Source: Siphonodentalium dalli
Taxonomy: Eukaryota; Mollusca; Scaphopoda; Gadilida; Siphonodentaliidae
NCBI GenBank assembly: GCA_032622095.1
Contig: CP136062.1
Coordinates: forward strand, 11,993,710 to 12,057,709
Length of the DNA: 64,000 nt
Direction: 5' to 3'
In this document: positions 11,432 to 21,709 of the stretch, one piece after another
How the letters are laid out: the number at the start of each line of letters is the position of its first letter
Position numbering within the stretch: position 1 is the stretch's first letter
Position numbers and translations under genes: made by a program
Notes under the pieces: generated by a model
The model's database searches: none
Told to the model about the DNA's origin: nothing
The model's input: only the letters and a program-made list of their open reading frames with translations

Positions 11432-11589
11432 TACAGTAATGTCATAAATAATCAACCCTTAAACCACAGCAGATGAATGGGAAATTTTTCAGGATTTAGT
11501 CGGAAATATGGCTCGGTGACTAAATCCCTGAAAAATTTCCCATAATTGAAGCTGTGGTTAAAGGGTCATATACTTCAGGCATTAATGTA
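11432..11589. mobile_element. TA-Pal MITE, internally shortened
   Basis: TACAGTAATG at 11432, ATTTAGTCGGAAATATGGCT, then the right arm from GACTAAATCCCTG to CATTAATGTA. About 60 bp around the centre are missing. Confidence 0.85.
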
Positions 11590-12200
11590 TAGAACACACG
11601 TGAATCTGCCATTAAATAAAACCAAGAGGGAGTAATGCTGACCACTATTGAGCCATGTGGCAGCAAAATAATCAAGGCTCAAAATAAGTGGCCGGTCACG
11701 GTCAATGTCCGACGAAAATTAGCTGATGTCCAGTGCACTTCTGTATCTGTCGGACATTTTGTCCAATGCAATTCTTTAAACAATTTGTATCTGTCCAACG
11801 AGCCACTTCTGGCCAAATAGGACATTGAAAGTAAAAAATAGTTCTTTTTTAATTTCAGATCAATTCATAGTGAATATAATTATGTCGAATTGCATGTGTA
11901 TTTATTAATCAACAAAACAAAAATAACATGGGTTTTTCCTAGGTGGCAATTGGACGTTCACTAAAATGTGCGCATCATTCACAAATAATAAGTTAATTGG
12001 AAATTTAAATACTGTCTCATACAGTACATCTGAAAATTTGACAGGCACCATTTTTAAATGACCAACACCATCCATTTGGTGCCTGTCATTTTGACAATTA
12101 GTAAAAATATAATTATTTTGAGCCTTGAAAATAATGCTTTTACGGGCTACACACATTATTGCCTTATTGAAAGATGTCGAAGCAGACATCGCTAAATTGG
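11590..12200. other. Unassigned non-coding stretch
   Basis: The only structure is a loose inverted repeat of the GTCCGAC/GTCGGAC kind at 11700-11830. Open frames on both strands look like chance frames. Confidence 0.45.
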
Positions 12201-12202
12201 TT

Positions 12203-12515
12203 GATTCTGCCTGGTTACATCGCGATTACGTACCCTTACCATGCCTGGTTACATTGATTCTGCCTGGTTACATCGCGATTACGTACCCTTACCATGCCTG
12301 GTTACATTGATTCTGCCTGGTTACATTGATTCTGCCTGGTTACATTGATTCTGCCTGGTTACATTGATTCTGCCTGGTTACATTGATTCTGCCTGGTTAC
12401 ATTGATTCTACCTGGTTACATTGATTCTGCCTGGTTACATTGATTCTGCCTGGTTACATTGATTCTACCTGGTTACATTGATTCTACCTGGTTACATCGC
12501 GATTACGTACCCTTA
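12203..12515 (+). repeat. 19-bp minisatellite with an interspersed longer unit
   Basis: ATTCTGCCTGGTTACATTG recurs about 12 times, with a C-to-A variant (TCTACCTGG). A longer unit containing CGCGATTACGTACCCTTACC occurs twice at the start and once at the end (12496-12518), bracketing the array. Confidence 0.95.
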
Positions 12516-12536
12516 CCAAAAAGAAATTTTGCTGCA

Positions 12537-12893
12537 ACCGTTTCTTGAACATACATGTATTATTTGAGCATTATAGAGGGTGTTTCTTGAACATACATGT
12601 ATTATTTGAGCATTATAGAGGGTGTTTCTTGAACATACATGTATTATTTGAGCATTATAGAGGGTGTTTCTTGAACATACATGTATTATTTGAGCATTAT
12701 AGAGGGTGTTTCTTGAACATACATGTATTATTTGAGCATTATAGAGGGTGTTTCTTGAACATACATGTATTATTTGAGCATTATAGAGGGTGTTTCTTGA
12801 ACATACATGTATTATTTGAGCATTATAGAGGGTGTTTCTTGAACATACATGTATTATTTGAGCATTATAGAGGGTGTTTCTTGAACACGTATT
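12537..12893 (+). repeat. 42-bp minisatellite, ~8.5 units
   Basis: TTTCTTGAACATACATGTAT, TATTTGAGCATTATAGAGGG, TG repeated with almost no divergence. 42 is a multiple of three, so frames stay open on both strands; this is not evidence of a protein. Confidence 0.97.
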
Positions 12894-12899
12894 ATAATG

Positions 12900-13296
12900 A
12901 ATAGGAATCATTCTGCACTCTATTATCTGTCACCTGTTTATACTTTCCCAACCTCCCTCCAGATGAATAATGGCCTTTCCCATGTATATTCGAGACCAGG
13001 CAACAGATTAATTGTATATTTTGTCTCTAATTTTTCTAGATAAATTTGACATGTTCCCGGGACCAGACGACCAATTTATTCTGTTCTTTATGGTTTTACT
13101 GCATATTTTCCGTCTGATTCTCCGAGTTCAGTAAATATTAATATTGATCAAAAGCTAGAGTCGCGTCTGACAGTCTCATTCCATCTGACGATCGCAGTAA
13201 TGTTTGCATAATGCAATCAATCAAACGAGCCTCATTCGTGTTTTTTTTGTGCAGCAAATATCGTCTGATGTTCGAGTCGAGAATCAATCAGACCAC
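12900..13296. other. Unassigned non-coding stretch
   Basis: No repeat family of this window and no exon signal was found. Confidence 0.5.
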
Positions 13297-13680
13297 CAAG
13301 CCTCCAAATAGCGGGCTAGCATCACCAAATTCACCCTCCGGGGACCTCATTCTGCTTAGGCTCTCAACTCCTATCATAGACCTAGGATCAGATTGAAGTT
13401 CCCCAGTTGAAGTTGGTGATGATCACCCATTGGGCACCTCGTTTATGAATTTTATCTTCTGCAAATTAGGGGATATAGAAACTTCCTAGAAGGGAAATGT
13501 AACTAAAAACAATTTTAATTTGATACTATAGATACTTCCCAGAAGATCAGGCCTAAGCAGAATGAGGTCTCCAGAGGGTGAATTTGGTATGCTAGCCCAC
13601 TATGCGGGATAGCATCACTAAATTCACCCTCTGGGGACCTCATTCTGCAAATGACAGACACGCTATTTGCAGACTTGCAG
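13297..13680. mobile_element. GAGG-Pal, long-spacer subtype
   Basis: The right half of the first palindrome (GCGGGCTAGCATCACC) starts at 13311. The spacer here has AGGGGATATAGAAACTTCC and AACTAAAAACAATTTTAATT, unlike 14029. A complete second palindrome ends with CAGACACGCTATTTGCAG. The same spacer type occurs at 17433, 37718, 38470 and 49436. Confidence 0.85.
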
Positions 13681-13830
13681 ACCACACAACGTTTCCGAGC
13701 GCTGTCACAACTCAGCCATTTAACTCAGATGCTGCACGTAGCCTGCAGCCAAATTGAGTCAAACTTTCCATTAAATTGATGTTTTCTGCGATTGACTTGT
13801 TTCTTTCCTGATGGTTGATTGCTTGTGTTT

Positions 13831-14010
13831 CTAAATGCCCTAAATAATTGACTCCTTAAACACAAGAGAATTATGGGTGATTTTTCAGGATTTAGTCAGA
13901 AATATGGCTTGTTGCCATTCATCGGAAAGCTCTCAGTGAGAGCTTTCCAATAAATGGCAACAAGCCATATTTCCGACTAAATCCTGAAAAATTATCCATA
14001 ATTCTCTCGT
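13831..14010. mobile_element. TA-Pal MITE, right tip lost
   Basis: Left arm from AAATGCCCTAAATAATTGAC; centre AAGCTCTCAGTGAGAGCTTT; the right arm decays after CCATAATTCTC. The next element (GAGG-Pal) starts 19 bp later. Confidence 0.85.
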
Positions 14011-14028
14011 TGTGCTCAAGCTCATAAC

Positions 14029-14497
14029 CAGGCCTAAGAATAAGGTGCCTGTCATTTGCAGAATGAGGTCCCCAGAGGGTGAATTTAGTGAAGCTATCCA
14101 GCATAGCGGGCTAGCATCACAAATTCATCCTCTGGGGACCTCATTCTGCATGGCTTCATCTGCTATGGGAGACATAGACTCAGATTGACGATCGCAAATG
14201 GTCAATATTGTGACGTACACCCATTGGGAACCTCGATTCTGCAAAAATGTGTCGTCTGCCAAATTGGGGATACAGAGAAACTGAACTAAAAAAGAAATAG
14301 AATCTATGTGAAGATGTTTCTATAGAAATTTAATAAAAGAGAAACTTTCCAGAGAAGATGAGCCCTGAGCAGAATGAGTTCCCCAGAGGGTGAATTTAGT
14401 GATGCTAGCCCACTATGCGGGATAGTGTCACTAAATTCACCCTTGGGGGACCTCATTCTGCAATGACAGGCACCTTATTCTCAGGTCTGTGCATAAC
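14029..14497. mobile_element. GAGG-Pal, complete copy, AATAAGGTGCC end type
   Basis: Family description: ~465 bp with inverted ends, CAGGCCTAAGAATAAGGTGC left and GCACCTTATTCTCAGGTCTG right. A palindrome sits at each end (GCAGAATGAGGTCCCCAGAG ... CTCTGGGGACCTCATTCTGC). Between them is a ~200-bp spacer with TGTGACGTACACCCATTGGG, AAACTGAACTAAAAAAGAAA and AGAAACTTTCCAGAGAAGAT. No coding capacity. CATAAC lies near both outer edges, possibly but not clearly a target duplication. Confidence 0.85.
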
Positions 14498-14504
14498 GTT
14501 ATAA

Positions 14505-14768
14505 TTAACTTCAGTATACTCATCAATGAGTATTTAATAAAGAAAGGGTTAAATTTATAATCTGAACATTTCCTGATGGATAACTACTCGTCAATGATGC
14601 TTTAGTATAGAAAGGGTTGAACTTATTATGTGAACATTTCCTGTATGATGCTTTGGTATAGAAATGGTTGAACTTATTATGTGAACATTTCCTGAGGGAT
14701 AACTATTCGTCAATGATGCTTTAGAATAGAAAGGGTTAAACTTATTATCAACATGACAGACACACTAT
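14505..14768 (+). repeat. H repeat, ~63-bp tandem units x 4
   Basis: ACTCGTCAATGATGCTTTAG, TATAGAAAGGGTT and TGTGAACATTTCCTG recur. The same motif on the other strand (CTCATTGACGAGTAGTT) makes 45-bp arrays at 36117 and single units elsewhere. Confidence 0.85.
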
Positions 14769-15395
14769 ATCCAGGCTTGGTCAGTAAGACCTCACTGATA
14801 CAGTTTAATGTTTAACCCACAGGGAGCCTCACACAGATGGAAGCATGCACTACAGACTGTCCTCTGCTCCAGTCTATGTGGGGCTCTCTATGGGTTAGAC
14901 ACACTATATCCAGGCTTGGTCAGTAATGTAAGACATCCATCTCAAACCTCACTGATACAGTTTAATGTTTAACCCACAGGGAGCCTCACACAGATGGAAG
15001 CATGCACTACAGACTGTCCTCTGCTCCAGTCTATGTGGGGCTCTCTATGGGTTCGATACACTATATCCAAGCTTGGTCAGTAAGACATCCATCTCAAACC
15101 TCACTGATACAGTTTAATGTTTAACCCACAGGGAGCCTCACACAGATGGAAGCAAGCACTACAGACTGTCCTCTGCTCCAGTCTATGTGGGGCTCTCTAT
15201 GGGTTCGATACACTATATCCAAGCTTGGTCAGTAAGACATCCATCTCAAACCTCACTGATACAGTTTAATGTTTAACCCACAGGGAGCCTCACACAGATG
15301 GAAGCATGCACTACAGACTGTCCTCTGCTCCAGTCTATGTGGGGCTCTCTATGGGTTCGATACACTATATCCAAGCTTGGTCAGTAAGACATCCA
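14755..15395 (+). repeat. CAG-E module in four ~152-bp tandem units
   Basis: Each unit is GACACACTATATCCAGGCTT, GGTCAGTAAGACATCCATCT, CACTGATACAGTTTAATG, then the ~85-bp CAG-E module: AACCCACAGGGAGCCTCACA, CAGATGGAAGCATGCACTAC, CTGCTCCAGTCTATGTGGGG, CTCTCTATGGGTT. The module is an imperfect inverted repeat. The units are nearly identical. The linker matches the outer end of GAGG-Pal copies, so the two repeats are physically coupled (also 17866 and 24113). Confidence 0.9.
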
Positions 15396-15448
15396 TCTCA
15401 TTGAATGAGTTAAACAGGAAATCTTGTTTATTAAGTAACAATTATCAT

Positions 15449-15582
15449 TTAACCCTTTCAGTGCCAGGTCCGATTTTTCTATCAACCCATATACCCTGTG
15501 CCAATGCATTCTCTTACGCCTCGCATATATAAGAGAATGATTGGCCTAACAATTTTTCATCATTTGGCACTGAAATGGTTAA
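15449..15582. mobile_element. TTAA-hairpin element, short complete copy
   Basis: TTAACCCTTTCAGTGCCAGG left and TTGGCACTGAAATGGTTAA right. Between them are CCCTGTGCCAATGCATTCTC and CATATATAAGAGAATG of the family hairpin, then TTGGCCTAACAATTTTTCAT. TTAA plus CCCTTT ends resemble piggyBac-type non-autonomous elements. Confidence 0.8.
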
Positions 15583-15784
15583 GCATATGCCATTACGCTT
15601 AAGCGTAACAGTTTTTCATAGCCTCTCAACCTTACATATAATGGTATCATCTAAGGTAAATATTTGACAAAAGTTACTAGCATCAGTAATTGGCTCCATC
15701 CATTTCAGTTCCAGGGGAGTTTTTAAGATATGGAATTTGATTTACGCTTATATAATAGAATGCACAATATTTACCTTGACTTTT

Positions 15785-15950
15785 TAAGCCAGTGCATTCT
15801 CTTATATATGCGAGGCTCCCTATGGCAGACTCGCATATATAAGAGAATGCACTGGCACAGTGTTTACATAAAATTTGGACAGATAAATAAATGCACTGGC
15901 ACAGGATCTTTAATGCTGCACCAGCACAGCTCCGTCATGAAATGGTTTAG
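15785..15950. mobile_element. TTAA-family hairpin, GCCAGTGCATTCTC variant
   Basis: A ~70-bp hairpin: CAGTGCATTCTCTTATATAT, GCGAGGCTCCC, then CTCGCATATATAAGAGAATG. It is followed by GCACAGGATC and AATGCTGCACCAGCACAG, a tail also seen inside G elements at 57970 and 62068. Confidence 0.75.
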
Positions 15951-15959
15951 CAAAGAAAG

Positions 15960-16390
15960 GGTATGAATTATTCCAGTGATAAAACTTCTATAAAAGTTTG
16001 AACCATGCCAATTTACTTCAAGGAATTGTCTAATGTAAATACCAGAAGCAGATGGTGAAAATAAACACAAAACTATCCACTTAATGCTGACTTATTTATA
16101 TCCTATTGATAAAAAATCAAGGCATGTGAGCCACCTCATAGTGGAGGTTTAACAGATGAAGAAATCTATGAATATCTGTGTTTGATTCAGAAATGATCAA
16201 ATCTTTGTACAGACCACAAATAACTGGATGTTCTCTGATTCTCAATTAATGACATTGTGGCTTTCATGTACCTAGTCTGACTATATACAAAGAGTCCAGA
16301 ACTCTGAATTATACACATGGGACATCTTCATCCGATGCCAATTTATTGATGTCACATTGATCAGAATTTGAGGAATGCACATTTTGGTGA
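15960..16390. other. Unassigned non-coding stretch
   Basis: AT-rich; nothing recognised. Confidence 0.5.
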
Positions 16391-16394
16391 TATT

Positions 16395-16874
16395 TTAACC
16401 CTTTCAGTGCCAGGGGCCGATCTCATCGGCCCTAATTTACGGTCTGTAAAATCGGCCCTAAACAAATTAAAAAATTAAATAACATTTTTTTTTTTAGATT
16501 TGTTTGGGTTGAATTTTTTTTGGGTATGCTTAAGCATGCTATAGCGAATTTAAAAACAAACTGGATAAAACCTTAGGGGCATGTTATAACTCAAAACTAT
16601 CACCAAGTATTCATAGTAATAATTTTTATACCCATGAAAAACGTAAGATTCCCTGGCACTAAACCTACAAAATAAGTCTGTTAAAGAATATTTGAAAAAA
16701 TTATTAAAATTGTAAAAAATTGTACAAAATAATAACAAATGATGAAAAATTGTTAGGCCAATGCATTCTCTTATATATGCAGGCGACCTATGGTCGACTC
16801 GCATATATAAGAGAATGCATTGGCACAGGGTATATGGGTTGATACAAAATCGGACCTGGCACTAAAAGGGTTAG
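16395..16874. mobile_element. TTAA-hairpin element, long copy
   Basis: Left TTAACCCTTTCAGTGCCAGG, right GGCACTAAAAGGGTTAG (one base off TTAA). It contains TTAGGGGCATGTTATAACTC, CCTACAAAATAAGTCTGTTA, then the hairpin GCCAATGCATTCTCTTATAT ... AAGAGAATGCATTGGCACAG. The copy at 26330 has the same parts in reverse order and orientation. Confidence 0.85.
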
Positions 16875-16881
16875 CATTTCC

Positions 16882-17215
16882 TTAAAGGTACTCAATCCGA
16901 TTCGATGGTCTCCCATATCATCAGATTCCAACAACAACAATATTTTTTGTAATGCCGCTTCAGTTATCAGAATTGATTAATTGCCCAAAAATAATGCTAA
17001 CCATGCATAGTCAACTATAGTATAAAATTGCCCAAACCTGTTATTTATCAACATTTTGTTTGACGAAATTTTGCCGATTTGTCAAATATCTGACACAAAA
17101 AATCCACTTGATTTTAGAGTTATCCATCTTCATCCGCAATTTGGTCTGAAACAGTCTTCTCGTCGACTTTTTACTGGGCCACTATAATTTATCGGTGGTG
17201 CAGAATATTCTGGGT
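16882..17215. mobile_element. I element, left part
   Basis: TTAAAGGTACTCAATCCGAT end, CAACAACAACAAT, CAGTTATCAGAATTGATTAA, TAGTCAACTATAGTATAAAA, GATTTTAGAGTTATCCATCT. The family's full form with both ends is at 40660-41102. The right end is missing here. Confidence 0.8.
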
Positions 17216-17224
17216 AGCTTCACT

Positions 17225-17408
17225 TACAGTAATGCCCTAAATACATCACTCAGTGAGAGCTGTAACCTGCGGATGTCCTGGAGGTGGTTTATATCTCACT
17301 GAGAGCTTTCCGATGAATGGCAACAAGCCATATTTCCGACTAAATCCTGAAAAAATTACCCATAACTCTGCTGTGGTTAAGGAGTTTATTATTTAGGGCA
17401 TTACTGTA
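17225..17408. mobile_element. TA-Pal MITE carrying one minisatellite unit
   Basis: TACAGTAATGCCCTAAATA at 17225 and GGGCATTACTGTA at 17408, both ends intact. Most of the left arm is replaced by GCGGATGTCCTGGAGGTGGT followed by TTATATCTCACTGAGAGC. This is the unit expanded into the 54-bp array at 23490. Confidence 0.9.
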
Positions 17409-17432
17409 ATTCACCCTGAAGGTCTGGATATT

Positions 17433-17876
17433 GATGCAGAATGAGGCCTGGCCAAGAGGGTGAATTTAACGCTACCCCACACAGCGTCGCTAGGGCCACA
17501 TTCTGCTTAGGCCTCAACTACTATAGGAGACATACATGTAGGATGAGTTCCCCAGGTAAAGTTGGTGATGTTCACCTGGATCTGCAAAATAGGGGATATA
17601 GAAACTGAACAGAAGGGGAAAAAGTACATAAAAACAATTTGAGAATATGGATACTTCCCAGAAGATGAGGCCCAAGAAGAATGAGGTCCCCAGAAGGTGA
17701 TTTGGTGATGCCAGGCCTCTGTGCAGGGTAGCATCTCAAAATTCACCTTCTGGGGACCTCATTTCAGGGTACCGTCACAAAATTCACCTTCTGGGGACCT
17801 CATTTCAGGGTACCGTCACAAAATTCACCCTCTGGGGACCTCATTTCGCAAATGACAGACACACTATATCCAGACT
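17433..17876. mobile_element. GAGG-Pal, long-spacer subtype, tandem right arms
   Basis: The first palindrome is degenerate (GCAGAATGAGGCCTGGCC). The spacer has TAGGGGATATAGAAACTGAA. The second palindrome's right arm (CAAAATTCACCTTCTGGGGA) is present three times with a ~52-bp step (~17725, 17777, 17817). Confidence 0.85.
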
Positions 17877-18016
17877 TGGTCAGCAATGAAAGACGTCCAT
17901 CTCAAACCTCACTGATAAAGTTGAATGTTTTTAACCCACAGGGAGCCTCCCCATATGTAAGCATGCACTACATAGTGTTGTCTGCTCCAGTCTATGTGGG
18001 GCTCTCTATGGGTTAG
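17866..18016 (+). repeat. CAG-E unit with linker
   Basis: GACACACTATATCCAGACTT linker, then AACCCACAGGGAGCC to CTCTCTATGGGTTAGAC: one unit of the 14755 array type joined to the GAGG-Pal before it. Confidence 0.85.
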
Positions 18017-18159
18017 ACAAGGCTTGTTGGTATATTTTCAGGCCTGATTTGTAAAAAAAATAAAAAAATAAAGTCTGCATTTCCATCCATTTGAATGAAA
18101 TGCAGTAAATGAGAAAAACACATGAAGAATTAAGATAATTATAACTTAATCATGTCAAA

Positions 18160-18243
18160 TAACCCATACAGAGCCCCATATAGACTGGAGCAGACAACAC
18201 TCTGTAGTGAATGCCTCCATCTGGGGAGGCTCCCTATGGGTTA
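18160..18243 (-). repeat. CAG-E module
   Basis: Reverse orientation: AACCCATACAGAGCCCCATA, ACTGGAGCAGACAACACTC, GGAGGCTCCCTATGGGTTA. Confidence 0.85.
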
Positions 18244-18301
18244 TTGCAACTTGATCATGTCAAATATTCAAAGATAAAAGTCACTCAATGGTAAAACAGA
18301 T

Positions 18302-18715
18302 TTAACCCTTTACCCAACAGAACTGCCCTGTGCCAATGCATTCTCTTATATATGCGAGTCGACCATAGGTCGCCTCGCATATATAAGAGAATGCATTGGC
18401 TTAACACATATTAAAAATGATAAAATTGTTAAAAAATGTAAGAAAAAATTATAAATTTTTAAAGAATGTAAGAAAAAATGGTAAAAAGTGTTAAAAAAGA
18501 TTTTTTTTAGGCCAATGCATTCTCTTATATATGCGAGGCGACCTATAAGAGAATGCATTGGCACAGGGCATAACTGTAACCATCACAATGTGGTCAATGA
18601 ACCGGTTCCAATGATATCCATATTTGTATGGTGTTATTGAGACAGACCGAAGATATTTTAGGCTGTTGAAGCTTTATTTGGGTGTTTTTGGCCGTTTTGT
18701 TGGGTAAAGGGTTAA
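18302..18715. mobile_element. TTAA-hairpin element, TTACCCAACA end type
   Basis: Left TTAACCCTTTACCCAACAGA, right TGTTGGGTAAAGGGTTAA. Two copies of the GCCAATGCATTCTC hairpin (18330-18400 and 18510-18567) flank an AT-rich middle. The right part (AACCGGTTCCAATGATATCC) matches 54730-54800 in reverse. Confidence 0.88.
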
Positions 18716-18769
18716 CTCAACGAGTAAAAACAGTGATAACTCGATTCCTGTTTGAGATGAAATTCCAAA

Positions 18770-19030
18770 TAACTTGCCAACTATCTGACATGCGGGAGAT
18801 GCCGCGAAGATCTGAGATAATTTAGCCTGCTATCGGCAAATATCTGTTGGCACCACGAATAACCAAGATGGTTGATAAATATCGGCACCGATCAGAGAAT
18901 ATAATCACATACTGTGAGGTCCTCCAATAAAATCCCATTTTAGTACCCGATCAGGACGCATTGTTTGTGCAGTAATTGGGGTGCTATATTGTTTTCAGTT
19001 ATAGCCAGAGACATAACTTTAAAATATGTG
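18770..19030 (+). repeat. Segment duplicated at 21710-22470
   Basis: TCTGAGATAATTTAGCCTGC, AAATATCTGTTGGCACCACG, CCAAGATGGTTGATAAAT, TGTTTGTGCAGTAATTGG and AGAGACATAACTTTA occur in the same order in both places. The later copy is expanded by inserted tandem units. Confidence 0.75.
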
Positions 19031-19034
19031 GGGT

Positions 19035-19645
19035 CAGGACAGGCACCAGCCTAGAGGGCAACTTGGGAGAGGACCAGCCTAGAGGGCAATTTGGGAGAGG
19101 ACCAGTCTAGAGGGCAATTTGGGAGAGGACCAGCCTAGAGGGCAATTTGGGAGAGGACCAGCCTAGATGGCAACTTGGGAGAGGACCAGCCTAGAGGGCA
19201 ACTTGGGAGAGAACCAGCCTAGAGGGTAACTTGGGAGAGGACCAGCCTAGAGGGCAATTTGGGAGAGGACCAGCCAAGAGGGCAATTTGGGAGAGGACCA
19301 GCCTAGAGGGCAACTTGGGAGAGGACCAGCATAGAGGGCAACTTGGGAGAGGACCAGCCTAGAGGGTAACTTGGGAGAGGACCAGCCTAGAGGGCAATTT
19401 GGGAGAGGACCAGCCTAGAGGGTAACTTGGGAGAGGACCAGCCTAGAGGGCAACTTGGGATAGAACCAGCCTAGAGGGTAACTTGGGAGAGGACCAGCCT
19501 AGAGGGCAACTTGGGAGAGAACCAGCCTAGAGGGTAACTTGGGAGAGGACCAGCCTAGAGGGTAACTTGGGAGAGGACCAGCCTAGAGGGTAACTTGTGA
19601 GAGGACCAGCCTAGAGGGTAACTTGGGAGAGGACCAGCCTAGAGG
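19035..19645 (+). repeat. 28-bp minisatellite, ~22 units
   Basis: GAGGACCAGCCTAGAGGGCA then ACTTGGGA. Variants at fixed places (GCAATTT, GTAACTT, GAACCAG) recur in patterns, suggesting block duplication of several units. 28 is not a multiple of three. Confidence 0.97.
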
Positions 19646-19649
19646 GGAA

Positions 19650-19895
19650 CATCTTCTCCCTAACTTGTGTCACTTCTCCCGATATGTAATGACTTAAAAT
19701 TCTCTCTCGCAAATATAAGATTGGGGGGGGGCTAGCCCCGGGATGGTCGAAAGAGCCAATAGGCCCTCTCATTAACCCCCTCATGTGTTTTGCCTTTATT
19801 TATAATTTCTACCAAAAAAAATAAAAACTTTTTGACAAAGATGTTTTTTCTTTTATTTGGGGTGTTGTTTCTCTCCAGAAGATAGGGAGAGAAAC
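19650..19895. other. Unassigned stretch
   Basis: Includes a G run near 19725; no gene or repeat family seen. Confidence 0.5.
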
Positions 19896-19897
19896 AT

Positions 19898-20012
19898 ACA
19901 GTAATGCCCTAAATAATCAACTCCTTAACCACAGCAGAATTATGGGTAAATTTTCAGGATTTAGTCGGAAATATGGCTTGTTGCCATTAATCAGAAAGCT
20001 CTCACTGAGAGT
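19898..20012 (+). mobile_element. TA-Pal, left arm only
   Basis: TACAGTAATGCCCTAAATAA through AAAGCTCTCACTGAGAG; the right arm is absent. Beyond it, 20013-20540 is AT-rich with nothing recognised. Confidence 0.85.
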
Positions 20013-20542
20013 CTGAATATTTCATGTCTGCTGTAGTTGTTGTTGGTGTTGCAGTAATTCTTGTTAAGTATTTCTCTTTTTCATACCATTATCATATTTA
20101 TATACCTATTCTATTGTGTGTATAACACCTATTTTGTAAAGTTCATTTCGAACCCCCAAATCACATTATATAAAATATATGCCATAGTATATACCATTTG
20201 AAAGAGGAATTATCAACTTATCCGGTGTAATAAACTGTGGGCATGTTGTTTTTGTTGAGTTGCCAATGTGTTTTGTCATCTAGATTGCAGTAAAAAGCAG
20301 TATTATTTTCAATGCTTTCCCCTTCCATTGAAAAAGTTTGAATTCTGTTGCATTCTAGGGGCCAAAGGGGGAAAGTCATTCTATGATTTCAGCAGTTTTA
20401 TATTTCTCTGAGACACAGATGTTTCAAATAGTGATGGTTTGTAGTATTTTAATCATATTTTATGGCATAGATAAAGTTATTAAAACCGTATATCAAGTCA
20501 CTATAAAAAAAATAATTGGCGACTCGAAAATTAAGTTGGCCT

Positions 20543-20775
20543 TTAACCCTTTGAGTGCCAGGGGCCGTTTTCATCGGCCCTAAACCTACAAAATAAGTCT
20601 GTTAAAGAATATAAGAATAAATTATTAAAATTGTAAAAAAAAAAAAAAATTGTTAGGCCAATGCATTCTCTTATATATGCGAGGCGACCTATGGTCGACT
20701 CGCATATATAGGAGAATGCATTGGCACAGGGTATATGGGTTGATACAAAAATCGACCTGGCACGCAAAGGGTTAA
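20543..20775. mobile_element. TTAA-hairpin element, complete 233-bp copy
   Basis: TTAACCCTTTGAGTGCCAGG left, CCTGGCACGCAAAGGGTTAA right. It contains CCTACAAAATAAGTCTGTTA and a full hairpin (20655-20730). This is the clearest small copy with both TTAA borders. Confidence 0.9.
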
Positions 20776-20857
20776 ACTGTATTTTGTGATTATAATGGTT
20801 TTATAAATGGACTTACTCTTGTAATACTTAAGTGTATCATAGAAGGCTGATTTAAAT

Positions 20858-21350
20858 TCTCCCTGATTACAGTCCACTTCTCCCTGATTACAGTCCACTT
20901 CTCCCTGATTACAGTCCACTGCTCCCTGATTACAGTCCACTTCTCCCTGATTACAGTCCACTGCTCCCTGATTACAGTCCACTTCTCCCTGATTACAGTC
21001 CACATCTCCCTGATTACAGTCCACTTCTCCCTGATTACAGTCCACTTCTCCCTGATTACAGTCCACTTCTCCCTGATTACAGTCCACATCTCCCTGATTA
21101 CAGTCCACTTCTCCCTGATTACAGTCCACTTCTCCCTGATTACAGTCCACTTCTCCCTGATTACAGTCCACTTCTCCCTGATTACAGTCCACTTCTCCCT
21201 GATTACAGTCCACTTCTTCCTGATTACAGTCCACTTCTCCCTGATTACAGTCCACTTCTCCCTGATTACAGTCCACTTCTCCCTGATTACAGTCCACTTC
21301 TCCCTGATTACAGTCCACTTCTCCCTGATTACAGTCCACTTCTCCCCAAT
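20858..21350 (-). repeat. 21-bp minisatellite, ~23 units
   Basis: TTCTCCCTGATTACAGTCCA plus C, with rare A/T or G/T changes (CACATCTCC, CACTGCTCC). Open minus-strand frames through it arise because 21 is a multiple of three. Confidence 0.97.
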
Positions 21351-21544
21351 TGTCAAGTAGCAAGAACTGACTGGTGTTTCGGTCGGGATTCTAAATTCAG
21401 TAATGGGGAAGGGGTGGTAGGAACATTATAGGGGACTCAACTGTATTGAAAACAGGAGAAGACCTTGGAGCCAATTTTAGGGTCAGTCAATCTTAAAATG
21501 GAACTACATAGCTAAAGACAATGGTGCTTTTTTTTTAGCTACTG

Positions 21545-21706
21545 TACAGTAATGCCCTAAATAATCGACTCCTTAACAACAGCAGAATTATGGGTAATTT
21601 TCTCAATGAGAGCTTTCCGATGAATGGCAACAAGCCATATTTCCGACTAAATCCTGAAAAATTACCCATAATTCTGCTGTGGTTAAGGAGTCGCTTATTT
21701 AGGGCT
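21545..21706. mobile_element. TA-Pal MITE, left arm shortened
   Basis: TACAGTAATGCCC to TATGGGTAATTT, then directly TCTCAATGAGAGC and a full right arm to TTATTTAGGGCTGTA. About 50 bp of the left arm are deleted. Confidence 0.85.
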
Positions 21707-21709
21707 GTA

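Noticed and set aside
11635-11820. Short ORF with paired GTCCGAC/GTCGGAC motifs
   Set aside because: Weak inverted repeat only; no coding or element support.
12513-12911. Repetitive ORFs on both strands
   Set aside because: Product of the 42-bp minisatellite.
15040-15070. GGTTCGATAC resembling a tRNA/SINE B box in CAG-E units
   Set aside because: Only some units have it (others read GGTTAGACAC) and there is no A box at the right distance.
19035-19645. CRISPR-like array (28-bp repeats)
   Set aside because: Direct head-to-tail units with no spacers; eukaryotic minisatellite. The same applies to the 27-bp and 74-bp arrays.
20689-21363. Repetitive minus-strand proteins (VDCNQGE and REKWTVI repeats)
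   Set aside because: Two overlapping frames of the 21-bp array; period divisible by three explains them.
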